NCBI GenBank assembly: GCA_022601445.1
Contig: JAJACP010000012.1
Location: 1-40,495, forward strand
Origin: Chlamydiales bacterium
Lineage (GTDB): Bacteria; Chlamydiota; Chlamydiia; Chlamydiales; JAAKFR01
Direction: 5' to 3'
DNA: 40,495 bases
Below are positions 33,005 to 40,433 of the stretch, in pieces; the first letter of the stretch is position 1; the number at the start of each line of letters is the position of its first letter. The position numbers and the translations under genes are program-made. The notes beneath the pieces are model-generated. The model was given only the letters and a program-made list of their open reading frames with translations, did no database searches and was not told the origin of the DNA.

Positions 33005-33497
33005 CAGCCGCCTCTACTCCCTCTTCTTCTTTGAAAGGAAGTGGGCCCCCTTCAGGGGTGACTTCCAAGGTAAAAGAAGCAGGAACATTCTCTTTCAAGC
33101 GTAGTTGAATGGTGTGCGTGCCCAGATTTTTAATCGGGTGCGCTAGCATCACCTGCTTACGTTCCACCGCATGCCCTTTCTCTTGCAACAAGTTGGCAAT
33201 TTCAAGGGTGGTGACAGACCCATACATCTTTCCATCTGGATCAATTTTCACCTCAGTCGAAAGAACGAGATCAGCGAATTTGGCAGCCAGCTCTTCTGAA
33301 GCCTTCCGATCAACAGCAGCACGCTTTTCGCGCTCTTCTTGCAAGCGGGCTTGCATTTTTAGGGTCTGCTTATCGGCAATTAGCCCTTTCTTCTGAGGAA
33401 GAAGGTAGTTCCGAATAAAGCCCGGCTTTGCTGTGACCAGTTCACCCGCTCTACCTAGACCGTCTACATCTTCAAGTAGGAGTAGTTGTTGTTTCAT
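32979..33497 (-). CDS. rplI: 50S ribosomal protein bL9
   Basis: bL9 has a small N-terminal rRNA-binding domain (MKQQLLLLEDVDGLGRAGEL and VKPGF-like AKPGFIRNYLLPQKK), a long connecting helix (about 45-75) and a C-terminal domain. At 172 residues it exceeds the usual ~150 because of an acidic tail rich in Glu and Ala (EEEGVEAAVAEEETAQ). It lies two bases after rpsR in the rpsF-rpsR-rplI order, and its end overlaps ispE. Confidence 0.97.
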   Translation of the reverse strand: MKQQLLLLEDVDGLGRAGELVTAKPGFIRNYLLPQKKGLIADKQTLKMQARLQEEREKRAAVDRKASEELAAKFADLVLSTEVKIDPDGKMYGSVTTLEIANLLQEKGHAVERKQVMLAHPIKNLGTHTIQLRLKENVPASFTLEVTPEGGPLPFKEEEGVEAAVAEEETAQ

Positions 33498-33499
33498 GA

Positions 33500-33745
33500 T
33501 TAATCCTCCGCAACAAAGGGTAATAAGCCAATTGAGCGCGCACGCTTAATCGCTGTGTTGAGTAGCCTTTGGTAGTGTGCAGAGACACCTGTGATGCGAC
33601 GGGGAAGGATCTTGCCTCGGTCAGTAATGAACCGTCTGAGGGTATCGACATCTTTGTAATCGATCTCCTTCCACCCTGCCGCCGTGAACGGACACTTCTT
33701 CGATGAAGAGCGTCTTCTACGAGACTCAGAAAAGTCTGACGACAT
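33500..33745 (-). CDS. rpsR: 30S ribosomal protein bS18
   Basis: bS18 binds next to bS6 on the 30S platform. [38 protein letters not shown] and [13 protein letters not shown] are the conserved family blocks. At 81 residues it is full size. It is placed between rpsF (ten bases upstream) and rplI (two bases downstream), the standard bacterial order without priB or ssb. Confidence 0.97.
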   Translation of the reverse strand: MSSDFSESRRRRSSSKKCPFTAAGWKEIDYKDVDTLRRFITDRGKILPRRITGVSAHYQRLLNTAIKRARSIGLLPFVAED

Positions 33746-33755
33746 TGTTTTCTCC

Positions 33756-34091
33756 TTATTCGGGTAATTTTTTAAATTCGAGTGATTCTCTCACTGCGTC
33801 GGTCTTCAGAGTTAAAAACCGCAGGAGGTCCTCATTGAGGTGGTACTCTTTCCAAAGCTCACCCAACTTAGAGGTAGGAGCTGTGAAGTAAAGAAGGAAG
33901 TAGTATCCCTCTCGAGAGCCACGAATCTCATAGGCAAGTTTTTTACGCCCTTGATCGTGCACCTTGTGAACCTCGCCTCCACGACTGGTAATCTCCGAAG
34001 CGATCCGCTCCAACGCCTTTGCACGGGCATCTTCGCTTAATGTTGCATTGAGGATGTACATCCCTTCATACAATTGGTTTTTTTCTTTCAT
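33756..34091 (-). CDS. rpsF: 30S ribosomal protein bS6
   Basis: bS6 pairs with bS18 on the small subunit. The 111-residue sequence has the ferredoxin-like order starting with [14 protein letters not shown], with the conserved [20 protein letters not shown] stretch and [14 protein letters not shown] near the end. Its ATG overlaps the pth stop by four bases (34088-34091). Confidence 0.97.
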   Translation of the reverse strand: MKEKNQLYEGMYILNATLSEDARAKALERIASEITSRGGEVHKVHDQGRKKLAYEIRGSREGYYFLLYFTAPTSKLGELWKEYHLNEDLLRFLTLKTDAVRESLEFKKLPE

Positions 34092-34687
34092 AGACTAGTT
34101 CCTTTAGTCAGTTGTCCTGCTAGCTGAGCTGCAGGTTCCGTTCCTTGGATCAGCCAACACGTTGCAACAGAAGCGCCAGCCTCAATTGCTGCTGGTAACT
34201 CCTTCTGTTCAGTGGAGCTGAAATTTTCCAGAACAAACGCTTCCAAAGCTCTCTCCGAAAGCGACTCTCCTCCCACCCCCATACGAAGGCGGGAATAGTT
34301 TTGTGTCTGTAGGTGTTGCTCAACACTTTTCAATCCGTTGTGCCCACCAGCACTCCCCTTAGGTCGGATCCGCATGCTCCCCAGCTTTAAGTAGACATCG
34401 TCTGTGATCACCAGCACATTGTCTACGGGAATGTGGTAGTAGTTGAGACATTTACCTACTGCCTCTCCACTTAAATTCATGTAAGTGGAAGGCATTAACA
34501 TATAGACTTTCTTCTCGTGTACAATCCCGCTAGCCACTTTGCCCTTGAGGCGCCACTCTCTTTTAAAGGAGAGCCCCTCTTGTTTAGCAAGGGCCTTCAC
34601 CACCATAAACCCTAGGTTGTGGCGGGTTTTTTCGTACCGCGTTCCGGGATTTCCTAATCCCACGATTAAACAGTCTGAATCAGACAT
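34088..34687 (-). CDS. pth: Peptidyl-tRNA hydrolase
   Basis: Pth frees tRNA from peptidyl-tRNA released by stalled ribosomes. The motif LIVGLGNPGTRYEKTRHNLGF contains catalytic His23; PSTYMNLSG has the substrate-binding Asn, and VITDDVYLKLG carries the conserved Asp. GGHNGLKSV is also intact. The length of 199 is normal. It lies between rplY (sharing one base at 34687) and rpsF (four-base overlap). Confidence 0.96.
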   Translation of the reverse strand: MSDSDCLIVGLGNPGTRYEKTRHNLGFMVVKALAKQEGLSFKREWRLKGKVASGIVHEKKVYMLMPSTYMNLSGEAVGKCLNYYHIPVDNVLVITDDVYLKLGSMRIRPKGSAGGHNGLKSVEQHLQTQNYSRLRMGVGGESLSERALEAFVLENFSSTEQKELPAAIEAGASVATCWLIQGTEPAAQLAGQLTKGTSL

Positions 34688-35244
34688 TATCTTTTGCCGA
34701 CAACAGCAGCCACTTCATTTAAGTTAATCACCGGCCGAACCGCACTGGGAATACTAATTTTGTTCAAACGCACAGATTGCCCTGTGAGCAGATGTCTCAC
34801 ATCCAAACTAAAGTGATCGGGAATATCTTTGGGCAAACAGCGCACTTGCACATGTCGAATCACCTGGCGAAGTACTCCACCTAGCTTGACTCCTGCACAC
34901 TCGACCACCCCTGTCAATTTCACAGGAATGTTCAGAGTCACAGGAGAGCCTTCATGCAACTCCGCAAAATCGATATGGAGAGGCTCGTAAGTGGTAACAT
35001 GGTACTGGATATCTTTGATGATTGCCTGGATCGGCTTCCCATCCACCTGCAGCGTAAATACTTTTGAAGAGAGCGTTCCGGATTCGATCTTATTCAGGAT
35101 TTTCTTAAAGGCATTTCCGTCGACAACGACATCTTCCCCTTTCTTTCCTTTTGAGTAGAGAACAGCCAGGATATTCCCCTCTCGGCGGATCTTATTTGTC
35201 TCAGATTTCTTTCCAGCTTGGCGCTTGGTTAAGGTCAGTTCCAT
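34687..35244 (-). CDS. rplY: 50S ribosomal protein bL25, general stress (Ctc) form
   Basis: At 185 residues this is the two-domain CTC/TL5 form: an N-terminal 5S-rRNA-binding domain (to about 95; GNILAVLYSKGK and VTTYEPLHIDFAEL are typical) and a C-terminal beta domain with IPVKLTGVVECAGVKLGG. The ribosome site AAGGAGAT is near perfect. It is the first gene of the operon rplY-pth-rpsF-rpsR-rplI-ispE, with a promoter candidate just upstream inside the prs tail. Confidence 0.95.
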   Translation of the reverse strand: MELTLTKRQAGKKSETNKIRREGNILAVLYSKGKKGEDVVVDGNAFKKILNKIESGTLSSKVFTLQVDGKPIQAIIKDIQYHVTTYEPLHIDFAELHEGSPVTLNIPVKLTGVVECAGVKLGGVLRQVIRHVQVRCLPKDIPDHFSLDVRHLLTGQSVRLNKISIPSAVRPVINLNEVAAVVGKR

Positions 35245-35269
35245 AGGTATCTCCTTAGTAAAGGGGGCG

Positions 35270-35298
35270 ATTATAGAAAAAGAGCGATTTTAGTTAAA
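35270..35298 (-). promoter_or_regulatory. Promoter candidate for the rplY-pth-rpsF-rpsR-rplI-ispE operon
   Basis: Minus-strand TTTAAC (35298-35293) and a perfect TATAAT (35275-35270) lie 17 bases apart. The -35 uses the last codons of prs. The start site would be near 35263, about 19 bases before the rplY ATG, leaving room for the AAGGAG ribosome site. Confidence 0.6.
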
Positions 35299-36225
35299 GA
35301 TCGAAGAGATCGATTCGGCAGAAATGATACAACGGATCGCCTCACCAAATAGATTTGCCACCGAAACCACCTCAATTTTTTGATTACGGTGGTGTTCCAG
35401 AAAGGGGACCGAATTACTGGTAAACACTTTTTCAATGGCGCTTTTTCCCATTTTCTCTACGGCATCTCCGACAAGCAGGCCGTGTGTAAAAGCGGCAAAA
35501 ATTCTTTTAGCTCCCGCCTCTTTACACGCTTCTGCGGCGCGCATTAACGTTCCCCCGGTTGAGCACATATCATCGACAAGCAGCACATCCCGTCCCTTCA
35601 CATCCCCGATAATTGACGAAATAGAGACCTCTTCGGTACTCAGTCGCCGTTTATCCATCACGGCAAATTCCGCTTTCAAATGATTGGAGTAGGCTCGGGC
35701 AATTTTAATCGCGCCCAGATCGGGAGCCATTACGACTAAATCGTGTACATTTTCCTTCATCATCGCATCGGCCAGCATTGGACGGGCGTAGAGATTATCG
35801 ACTGGCACGTCAAAAAAGCCTTGGATTTGCCCGGCGTGCAAATCCATTGTCAACACCCTTGTGGCGCCCGCAGTAGCAAGCAAATCGGCGACGAGTTTGG
35901 CGGTAATGGGAACACGCGGTTTATCTTTGCGATCTTGTCTAGCGTAGCCAAAGTAGGGGATGACAGCCACGATATTTCTTGCTGAGGCCCGTTTGAGGGC
36001 ATCGATCATGATCAGCAGCTCCATCAAGTAGTGGTTGGGCTCTCGGGCGACAGATTGGACAACAAAGACATCTCTTCCGCGGACATTATCTTGAATTTGG
36101 ACATAGATTTCACCATCGGGAAAGGGTTGAAAGTCAACTTCTCCTAAACGTGCACCCAAATATGTAGCGAGTTCAGCAGCGAATTGGGGGTGTGAGGTTC
36201 CCGAGAAGAGGATGAATTGATCCAT
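35290..36225 (-). CDS. prs: Ribose-phosphate pyrophosphokinase
   Basis: Prs makes PRPP from ribose-5-phosphate and ATP for nucleotide synthesis. The class I motifs are complete: FPDGEIYVQIQDNVRG, DLHAGQIQGFFDVPVDNLYA and the PRPP loop VLLVDDMCSTGGTL. The length of 311 is normal. It lies between a large inverted repeat and rplY. It has only a weak promoter-like sequence of its own, so it could also be read from the tRNA-Gln promoter if transcription passes the inverted repeat. Confidence 0.96.
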   Translation of the reverse strand: MDQFILFSGTSHPQFAAELATYLGARLGEVDFQPFPDGEIYVQIQDNVRGRDVFVVQSVAREPNHYLMELLIMIDALKRASARNIVAVIPYFGYARQDRKDKPRVPITAKLVADLLATAGATRVLTMDLHAGQIQGFFDVPVDNLYARPMLADAMMKENVHDLVVMAPDLGAIKIARAYSNHLKAEFAVMDKRRLSTEEVSISSIIGDVKGRDVLLVDDMCSTGGTLMRAAEACKEAGAKRIFAAFTHGLLVGDAVEKMGKSAIEKVFTSNSVPFLEHHRNQKIEVVSVANLFGEAIRCIISAESISSIFN

Positions 36226-36253
36226 AGAAGGCTTGATAGTGCACCCAGAGATT

Positions 36254-36363
36254 AGTTAAATGCCTGATTTTTGAGCGTGTGAGACGATCGTGTGGGTCGA
36301 CATACTTAATTAGTAGGCGACCCACACGATCGTCTCACACGCTCAAAAAAGCTGCATTTAACT
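36254..36363. repeat. 110-bp inverted repeat between tRNA-Gln and prs
   Basis: Two perfect arms of 32 bases (36268-36299 and 36318-36349), read left to right as TTTTTGAGCGTGTGAGACGA followed by TCGTGTGGGTCG, flank an 18-base loop. Outside these, after a short mismatch, a second pair of 10-bp arms, AGTTAAATGC (36254-36263) and GCATTTAACT (36354-36363), extends the dyad into the 3' end of the tRNA gene by two bases. It lacks the T-run of a normal terminator downstream on the minus strand. It could be a transcription barrier, a mobile-element remnant or a cruciform site. Confidence 0.93.
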
Positions 36364-36433
36364 GGGGTGGAAGGATTCGAACCTCCGATACACGGTACCA
36401 AAAACCGCTGCCTTACCGCTTGGCTACACCCCA
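36362..36433 (-). tRNA. tRNA-Gln (anticodon TTG)
   Basis: The minus strand folds as a tRNA: acceptor TGGGGTG pairs with CACCCCA, the D arm lies in TAGCCAAGCGGTAAGGC, the anticodon arm GCGGT-TTTTGGT-ACCGT puts TTG in the loop, and GGTTCGAATCC is the T arm. The discriminator is G and no CCA is encoded. TTG reads CAA (glutamine). The last bases are shared with the outer arm of the 110-bp inverted repeat. Confidence 0.95.
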
Positions 36434-36449
36434 ACAACGAAGAAGGGCC

Positions 36450-36478
36450 ATCTTACAGAGCCTTTGATTTTCTATCAA
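36450..36478 (-). promoter_or_regulatory. Promoter for tRNA-Gln
   Basis: Minus-strand TTGATA (36478-36473) and TAAGAT (36455-36450) are separated by 17 bases, a strong sigma-70-type match. The start site would be near 36443, ten bases ahead of the mature tRNA 5' end at 36433. Confidence 0.65.
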
Positions 36479-36499
36479 CGATTTAGTAGGATGCGCGGA

Positions 36500-37825
36500 A
36501 TGGAGATTGTACATATTGCAGCTGAGTTGGCGCCTGTGGCTAAAGTAGGCGGGATGGGAGATGTTTTGCATGGACTTTCTCGTGCTCTGCTAGCCAAGGG
36601 CCACCAGGTTGAGGTCATCCTTCCTCATTACGATTGTTTGGACTGGGAAGGTGTTTCAGAGGGTCGGGTCGATGGAATCCCGGTGACTTTGATAGAGGTG
36701 GAGGATTTTTTTAAACGCGGCACAATCTACGGGTGTGAAGATGATGCTCTGCGCTTTACCTCTTTTTGTTTAGCCGCTCTTAGATATCTAAAAGAAAATG
36801 GACGACACCCAAATGTTATTCACCTTCACGATTGGCATACGGCTGTGGCTGCTCCTTTGTTGAAGGAGCGCTTTGCTGAGCTCCATGCTCAGTGTGTGTT
36901 TACGATTCATAATTTAGCGTATCAAGGTGAGTGCGACGGTGCGGTATTGGACTCGATCGGATGGAAAAGCGGAGCGATTGAAGAGAAAGGAACGTACAAT
37001 CTGATGAAGGCGGGCATCCTCTATGCCGATCAGGTGACAACGGTCTCCCCTAACTATGCTAAAGAAATTCTGAACTCAGAAATGGGCGGAGCGCTTCAGC
37101 CTACCTTGAAAAAATACCAAAACAAATTTTCAGGGGTGTTGAACGGACTGGATGCCCACTATTGGAATCCAGCGCACGATCCCCTCATGCCCACCTCTTT
37201 CTCAATTGAAAACAAGGGAGGAAAGAAGCAAGTGAAAAGGGCGCTGCGCCAGCGCCTTGGTCTGGAGCAAAAAGAGTCTCCTCTTGTGGGAGCAGTCACT
37301 CGTTTGGTTCCGCAAAAAGGGCCTGAATTGATCAAAGCGGCGTTGCTTCATACTTTAGAGCTAGGAGGACAGGTTGTGCTTCTCGGTTCGGCTTTTGATC
37401 CGATGACCCAAGCAGAATTTAAAAAATTAAAGGAGCAACTGGCCGAATCGAATCAGGGACATGTGGAACTCACCTATGATGAAGAGCTCTCTCATCTGAT
37501 CTATGGGGGAAGTGATCTTCTTTTAGTTCCTTCTCTTTTTGAGCCGTGCGGACTGACACAACTCATTGCCATGCGTTATGGAACCATTCCTCTTGTGCGC
37601 GAAACAGGGGGACTGGTCAATACAGTTTTTGAAGGAATAAACGGATTTACGTTCGGCCCTCCTAATCCAGAGGCGATTTGCAAAACGCTGGAGCGCGCTC
37701 TTCCCTTGTGGGGCACCCCCACTTGGCAGATGTTGCAAGAAAACGGAATGCGCGAGGATCACAGCTGGAACAAACCCTCTGAAAATTACTTGAAAATCTA
37801 CAGCTCGTGCTTAAGCTTTTCATAG
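36500..37825 (+). CDS. glgA: Glycogen synthase (ADP-glucose, GT5)
   Basis: GlgA extends alpha-1,4-glucan from ADP-glucose. The start at ATG 36500 gives MEIVHIAAELAPVAKVGGMGDV, in which KVGGMGD is the ADP-glucose loop; TAGGA stands about nine bases before it. In-frame ATGs at 36464 and 36491 would add 12 or 3 residues. VFTIHNLAYQG, SPNYAKEIL, GVLNGLDAHYWNP, RLVPQKGPELI and EPCGLTQLIAMRYG are all typical. About 441 residues is slightly shorter than E. coli GlgA (477). It is adjacent to pgsA and the rplY block, as I recall for C. trachomatis. Its end overlaps the convergent kinase gene by 28 bp. Confidence 0.96.
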   Translation: MEIVHIAAELAPVAKVGGMGDVLHGLSRALLAKGHQVEVILPHYDCLDWEGVSEGRVDGIPVTLIEVEDFFKRGTIYGCEDDALRFTSFCLAALRYLKENGRHPNVIHLHDWHTAVAAPLLKERFAELHAQCVFTIHNLAYQGECDGAVLDSIGWKSGAIEEKGTYNLMKAGILYADQVTTVSPNYAKEILNSEMGGALQPTLKKYQNKFSGVLNGLDAHYWNPAHDPLMPTSFSIENKGGKKQVKRALRQRLGLEQKESPLVGAVTRLVPQKGPELIKAALLHTLELGGQVVLLGSAFDPMTQAEFKKLKEQLAESNQGHVELTYDEELSHLIYGGSDLLLVPSLFEPCGLTQLIAMRYGTIPLVRETGGLVNTVFEGINGFTFGPPNPEAICKTLERALPLWGTPTWQMLQENGMREDHSWNKPSENYLKIYSSCLSFS

Positions 37826-38772
37826 ATCTTTTCCCAATGTTCATGGGGAATCACAGGCCCCATCACCTGAACAACGGCCCTTCCGGCAATCGCGCCATAA
37901 TGCGCACAAATATTGAGTGGATAGTGACGCATGTACCCGTGTAGAAATCCACTTGCAAAGAGATCGCCTGCGCCGGTTGTATCAAGGGGCTCAACAGGAT
38001 AGGCAGGACAGTGCCACTTCTCTTTTTTTTGAGCAACCCAGCACCCTTTTGATCCCATCAAAACGACTCCCACCTCACAAAACTCAGCCAAAGACAAACA
38101 CGCCTCCTCTCCCGGTTGACGAAACAACGTCCTCGCTTCCTCTTCATTACAAAAGATGATATCGACATACTGCTCAAGCAAGTGGAAGATGTGCGCATTA
38201 AAACGCTCGGCAATTTCAAAACTTGCCAAATCAAAAGCAACTTTAGCTCCCGCCTCCTTGGCAAGACGCATGGCCGTCTCGGTTAGATCTTCATTAAAAA
38301 GGGTATAACCATCCAAATAGACGAGCTTGGCCCCACGAAACTGATCAGAATTCAGGTGAGAGCCGCGGATCTCAACCGTAGCGCCCTGAAAAGTGCGCAT
38401 GGTCCGCTCCCCATCGGGAGTCACAAGAGACAAAACGATGGCTGTCGGTGTCTCACTCTCTATTAAGAGCGACTCAATTCCCTGCTCTTCAAGCAATTTT
38501 CGGTAGAGAAGCCCACGCGGATCATTACCCACCATGCCCATGAGAGCGCATTTTTCGCCAAAACGGGTGAGTCCATGCAGCGTATTGCGCGCGCATCCTC
38601 CCGGGACAAAGACCGAATCCGAGCCACTTCCCGCCACAATTGCCTCCAATTGCTCAAAAGAGACTGGCTCCATTCCCCCTTTTTTTCCGGGGACAGTAGC
38701 CAAATAAGCTTCAGAAACTTGGACCAATTGATCGAGAAGCGGCCCTCCCACACCAATGATCTCGTAGCTCAT
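37798..38772 (-). CDS. PfkB-family carbohydrate/nucleoside kinase (adenosine kinase-like)
   Basis: A 324-residue ribokinase-fold kinase. The first signature is VPGGCARNTLHGLTRFG (56-72) and the second is DTTGAGDLFASGFL (264-277), with the anion-hole GAGD and catalytic Asp270. The long insert and PGGCARN style resemble adenosine kinase-like members rather than fructokinase, but the substrate is open. It overlaps pgsA by ATGA (38769-38772) and is cotranscribed with it. Confidence 0.88.
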   Translation of the reverse strand: MSYEIIGVGGPLLDQLVQVSEAYLATVPGKKGGMEPVSFEQLEAIVAGSGSDSVFVPGGCARNTLHGLTRFGEKCALMGMVGNDPRGLLYRKLLEEQGIESLLIESETPTAIVLSLVTPDGERTMRTFQGATVEIRGSHLNSDQFRGAKLVYLDGYTLFNEDLTETAMRLAKEAGAKVAFDLASFEIAERFNAHIFHLLEQYVDIIFCNEEEARTLFRQPGEEACLSLAEFCEVGVVLMGSKGCWVAQKKEKWHCPAYPVEPLDTTGAGDLFASGFLHGYMRHYPLNICAHYGAIAGRAVVQVMGPVIPHEHWEKIYEKLKHEL

Positions 38773-39371
38773 TCCTTGCTCCCTTTGTCCACAAGGAGTC
38801 GAATCACGTAGTCACGGTTGGCCCAGATGTACTCGATTCCTGAATAAAGAGCATAGAGCGCAGCCACCGAAACCGCAATCCCGGCAGTCAGACGCAACGT
38901 ATAGTGCGAAATCGCTCCTAGCGAGTAGGGAATCATCATGATGACGACTAAAAAGGCGCTTCCTGCCTGAATAATAGCTTTAATTTTCCCTGTCGCGCGC
39001 GCTGCAAGAGCAAAACCACGGAGTGCGCAGATGGTACGGAGGGTACTGATGACTGAGTCACGATAGAGAAAGATGAAGACAATCAGGAGAGGTAGGCTGA
39101 CAGGTGGCTGGGTAAAAGTCAGGAAAACGGAGATGCGGTAGATACTATCTGCCATTGGATCCAAAAGTTTCCCTAAATCAGTCACTTGGTGAAATTTGCG
39201 TGCTAAAAACCCATCAAAGGCGTCAGAGAGCTCGGAGATAATGAGTAAAAAGAGAAGGAGATAGGGTAAAACGACAAGGCTAATTCCCAAAAGCTCATGT
39301 TCCAAATAGAGAAACATAAAGATGGGGGTGATAAAGATGCGAAAAAAGGTTAGGTAATTTGCAATACTCAC
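38769..39371 (-). CDS. pgsA: CDP-diacylglycerol-glycerol-3-phosphate 3-phosphatidyltransferase
   Basis: PgsA makes phosphatidylglycerol phosphate in the inner membrane. The CDP-alcohol phosphotransferase signature D-x2-D-G-x2-A-R-x8-G-x3-D-x3-D is exact: Asp50, Asp53, Gly54, Ala57, Arg58, Gly67, Asp71 and Asp75. Several hydrophobic helices surround it. The 200-residue length is normal. The start is GTG at 39371, without a strong ribosome site. It is followed by the PfkB kinase. Other CDP-alcohol transferases share the motif, so PgsA is chosen on length, N-terminus (ANYLTFFRI) and synteny. Confidence 0.88.
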   Translation of the reverse strand: MSIANYLTFFRIFITPIFMFLYLEHELLGISLVVLPYLLLFLLIISELSDAFDGFLARKFHQVTDLGKLLDPMADSIYRISVFLTFTQPPVSLPLLIVFIFLYRDSVISTLRTICALRGFALAARATGKIKAIIQAGSAFLVVIMMIPYSLGAISHYTLRLTAGIAVSVAALYALYSGIEYIWANRDYVIRLLVDKGSKE

Positions 39372-39432
39372 GTGCTTAAGAGGGGGTACCCGCTATTTCT
39401 TTCGACCAGGCTACTCGCTCCACCAATATTAA

Positions 39433-40320
39433 TCAACACTGTTCCAAGCCTGAGGCCCTGTATACCCAGGCACACAATCCGCGGTCAATCGCCATGATTG
39501 TTTCAACCGTTCTTTCTAAGACATTATACAGCTCATCAAATCGATATTCGTCTCCAAGAGCTGAATCCAGTGTCTCTTCTTGCCCCGCTAAAAAAGCATC
39601 TTTGTCAAGCCCAAGTCCATCCACTACTAGGGCCTTAAGTACCGCTTGCGCGATCAACCATTCAACCATATCAGACGTGTTCACCGAAGAATCCCGTAAA
39701 ATGGTAGCCCGCTGCGCGTCAAAAGCTCTCTGCTGGGCATCAAACTTCACAGGCTGCCTAGCCAAATAAGGTTTGATGGGCTTGAAAATAGACGTTAATT
39801 CAGGTTTTTCCCAAGCCTGTAAAAGAGCAATCAAGAAGACCTGCTTGATTGTTGTTGCATACACTTCGCGCAAATCACCCCTTGTAAAGTAGAGGGCTAG
39901 CTCTCCAGTTGCGCTTTTAAGGTGCGGGGTGAAAGAATCGAGTGGATGCTCCACTGTCTGTCCTGCGGTTGGTGCGGGTGGTGCGGAAGCTCTGTCATAA
40001 AGAGCGCGATCCAGAGCATATGCAAGCGGTGGACAGAGAATGCCCACCACAGCAGAACAAGTGCCTCCTGCTGCCACCCCCAGGGCGCATAGACGCGCGT
40101 TCATTGCACCTTGAAATCCCTCACCGTGGTGAACACAAAGGTTATAGAAAAAAGCGCCCACAAGATGGAAGAGCTCCTTGACTAAATAGCCAATACGGAC
40201 AATCAGAGCTCCTGCGTACCCCACCATTCCCAAGACATATAAGGCAGGGTAGCAAATTGGACTTGGAGGTGATTGCGAAGACCAGTAGGAGCTCAGTGGA
40301 TTAAATTCTGTTGTAGACAT
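39433..40320 (-). CDS. Membrane protein of unknown function, possibly Inc-like
   Basis: The 295-residue protein has no cleavable signal. Hydrophobic segments cluster in the first 105 residues (about 22-65 and 78-103), and the rest is a polar helical domain (TFARDL-like TRGDLREVYATTIKQVF, ERTVETIMAIDRG). Clustered N-terminal hydrophobic lobes plus a cytosolic domain recall chlamydial Inc proteins, though the first lobe is long and broken by charged residues. I recognise no conserved domain. It has its own promoter candidate, and the leader carries the small hairpin GCCT-AAAAA-AGGC just before the ATG, with the AAGG ribosome site inside the stem. Confidence 0.72.
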   Translation of the reverse strand: MSTTEFNPLSSYWSSQSPPSPICYPALYVLGMVGYAGALIVRIGYLVKELFHLVGAFFYNLCVHHGEGFQGAMNARLCALGVAAGGTCSAVVGILCPPLAYALDRALYDRASAPPAPTAGQTVEHPLDSFTPHLKSATGELALYFTRGDLREVYATTIKQVFLIALLQAWEKPELTSIFKPIKPYLARQPVKFDAQQRAFDAQRATILRDSSVNTSDMVEWLIAQAVLKALVVDGLGLDKDAFLAGQEETLDSALGDEYRFDELYNVLERTVETIMAIDRGLCAWVYRASGLEQC

Positions 40321-40342
40321 AAAAAGCCTTTTTTAGGCACTA

Positions 40343-40371
40343 ATGTTACTTTCTTTTTTGTTAACCTTCAA
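40343..40371 (-). promoter_or_regulatory. Promoter candidate for the membrane protein gene at 39433-40320
   Basis: Minus-strand TTGAAG (40371-40366) and TAACAT (40348-40343) are separated by 17 bases. The start site would be near 40336, leaving a 15-base leader that includes the GCC...GGC hairpin and a T-run ahead of the ATG. Confidence 0.5.
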
Positions 40372-40382
40372 TAGCTAACTCC

Positions 40383-40433
40383 ATGAAAAAAATTCTTCTA
40401 TTTCTTCTAATCGGAACCGGTTGTGTTGCATAA
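40383..40433 (+). pseudogene. Lipoprotein signal-peptide ORF with an immediate stop (16 codons)
   Basis: ATG 40383 encodes MKKILLFLLIGTGCVA and then TAA. This is a complete lipoprotein leader with lipobox IGTGC, ended two residues after the cysteine. It may be the decayed start of a lipoprotein gene or a real tiny lipopeptide. No other frame continues it for long before the window edge, and the ribosome site is weak. Another ATG at 40466 opens a frame to the window end but is too short to judge. Confidence 0.35.

Noticed and set aside
32979-36225. Horizontally acquired ribosomal block
   Set aside because: Gene order rplY-pth-rpsF-rpsR-rplI-ispE matches the order I recall for Chlamydia and all proteins are full length.
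36279-36467. A 62-codon plus-strand open frame across the inverted repeat and the tRNA region
   Set aside because: It is the antisense of tRNA-Gln and one arm of the palindrome; it has no ribosome site and no recognisable product.
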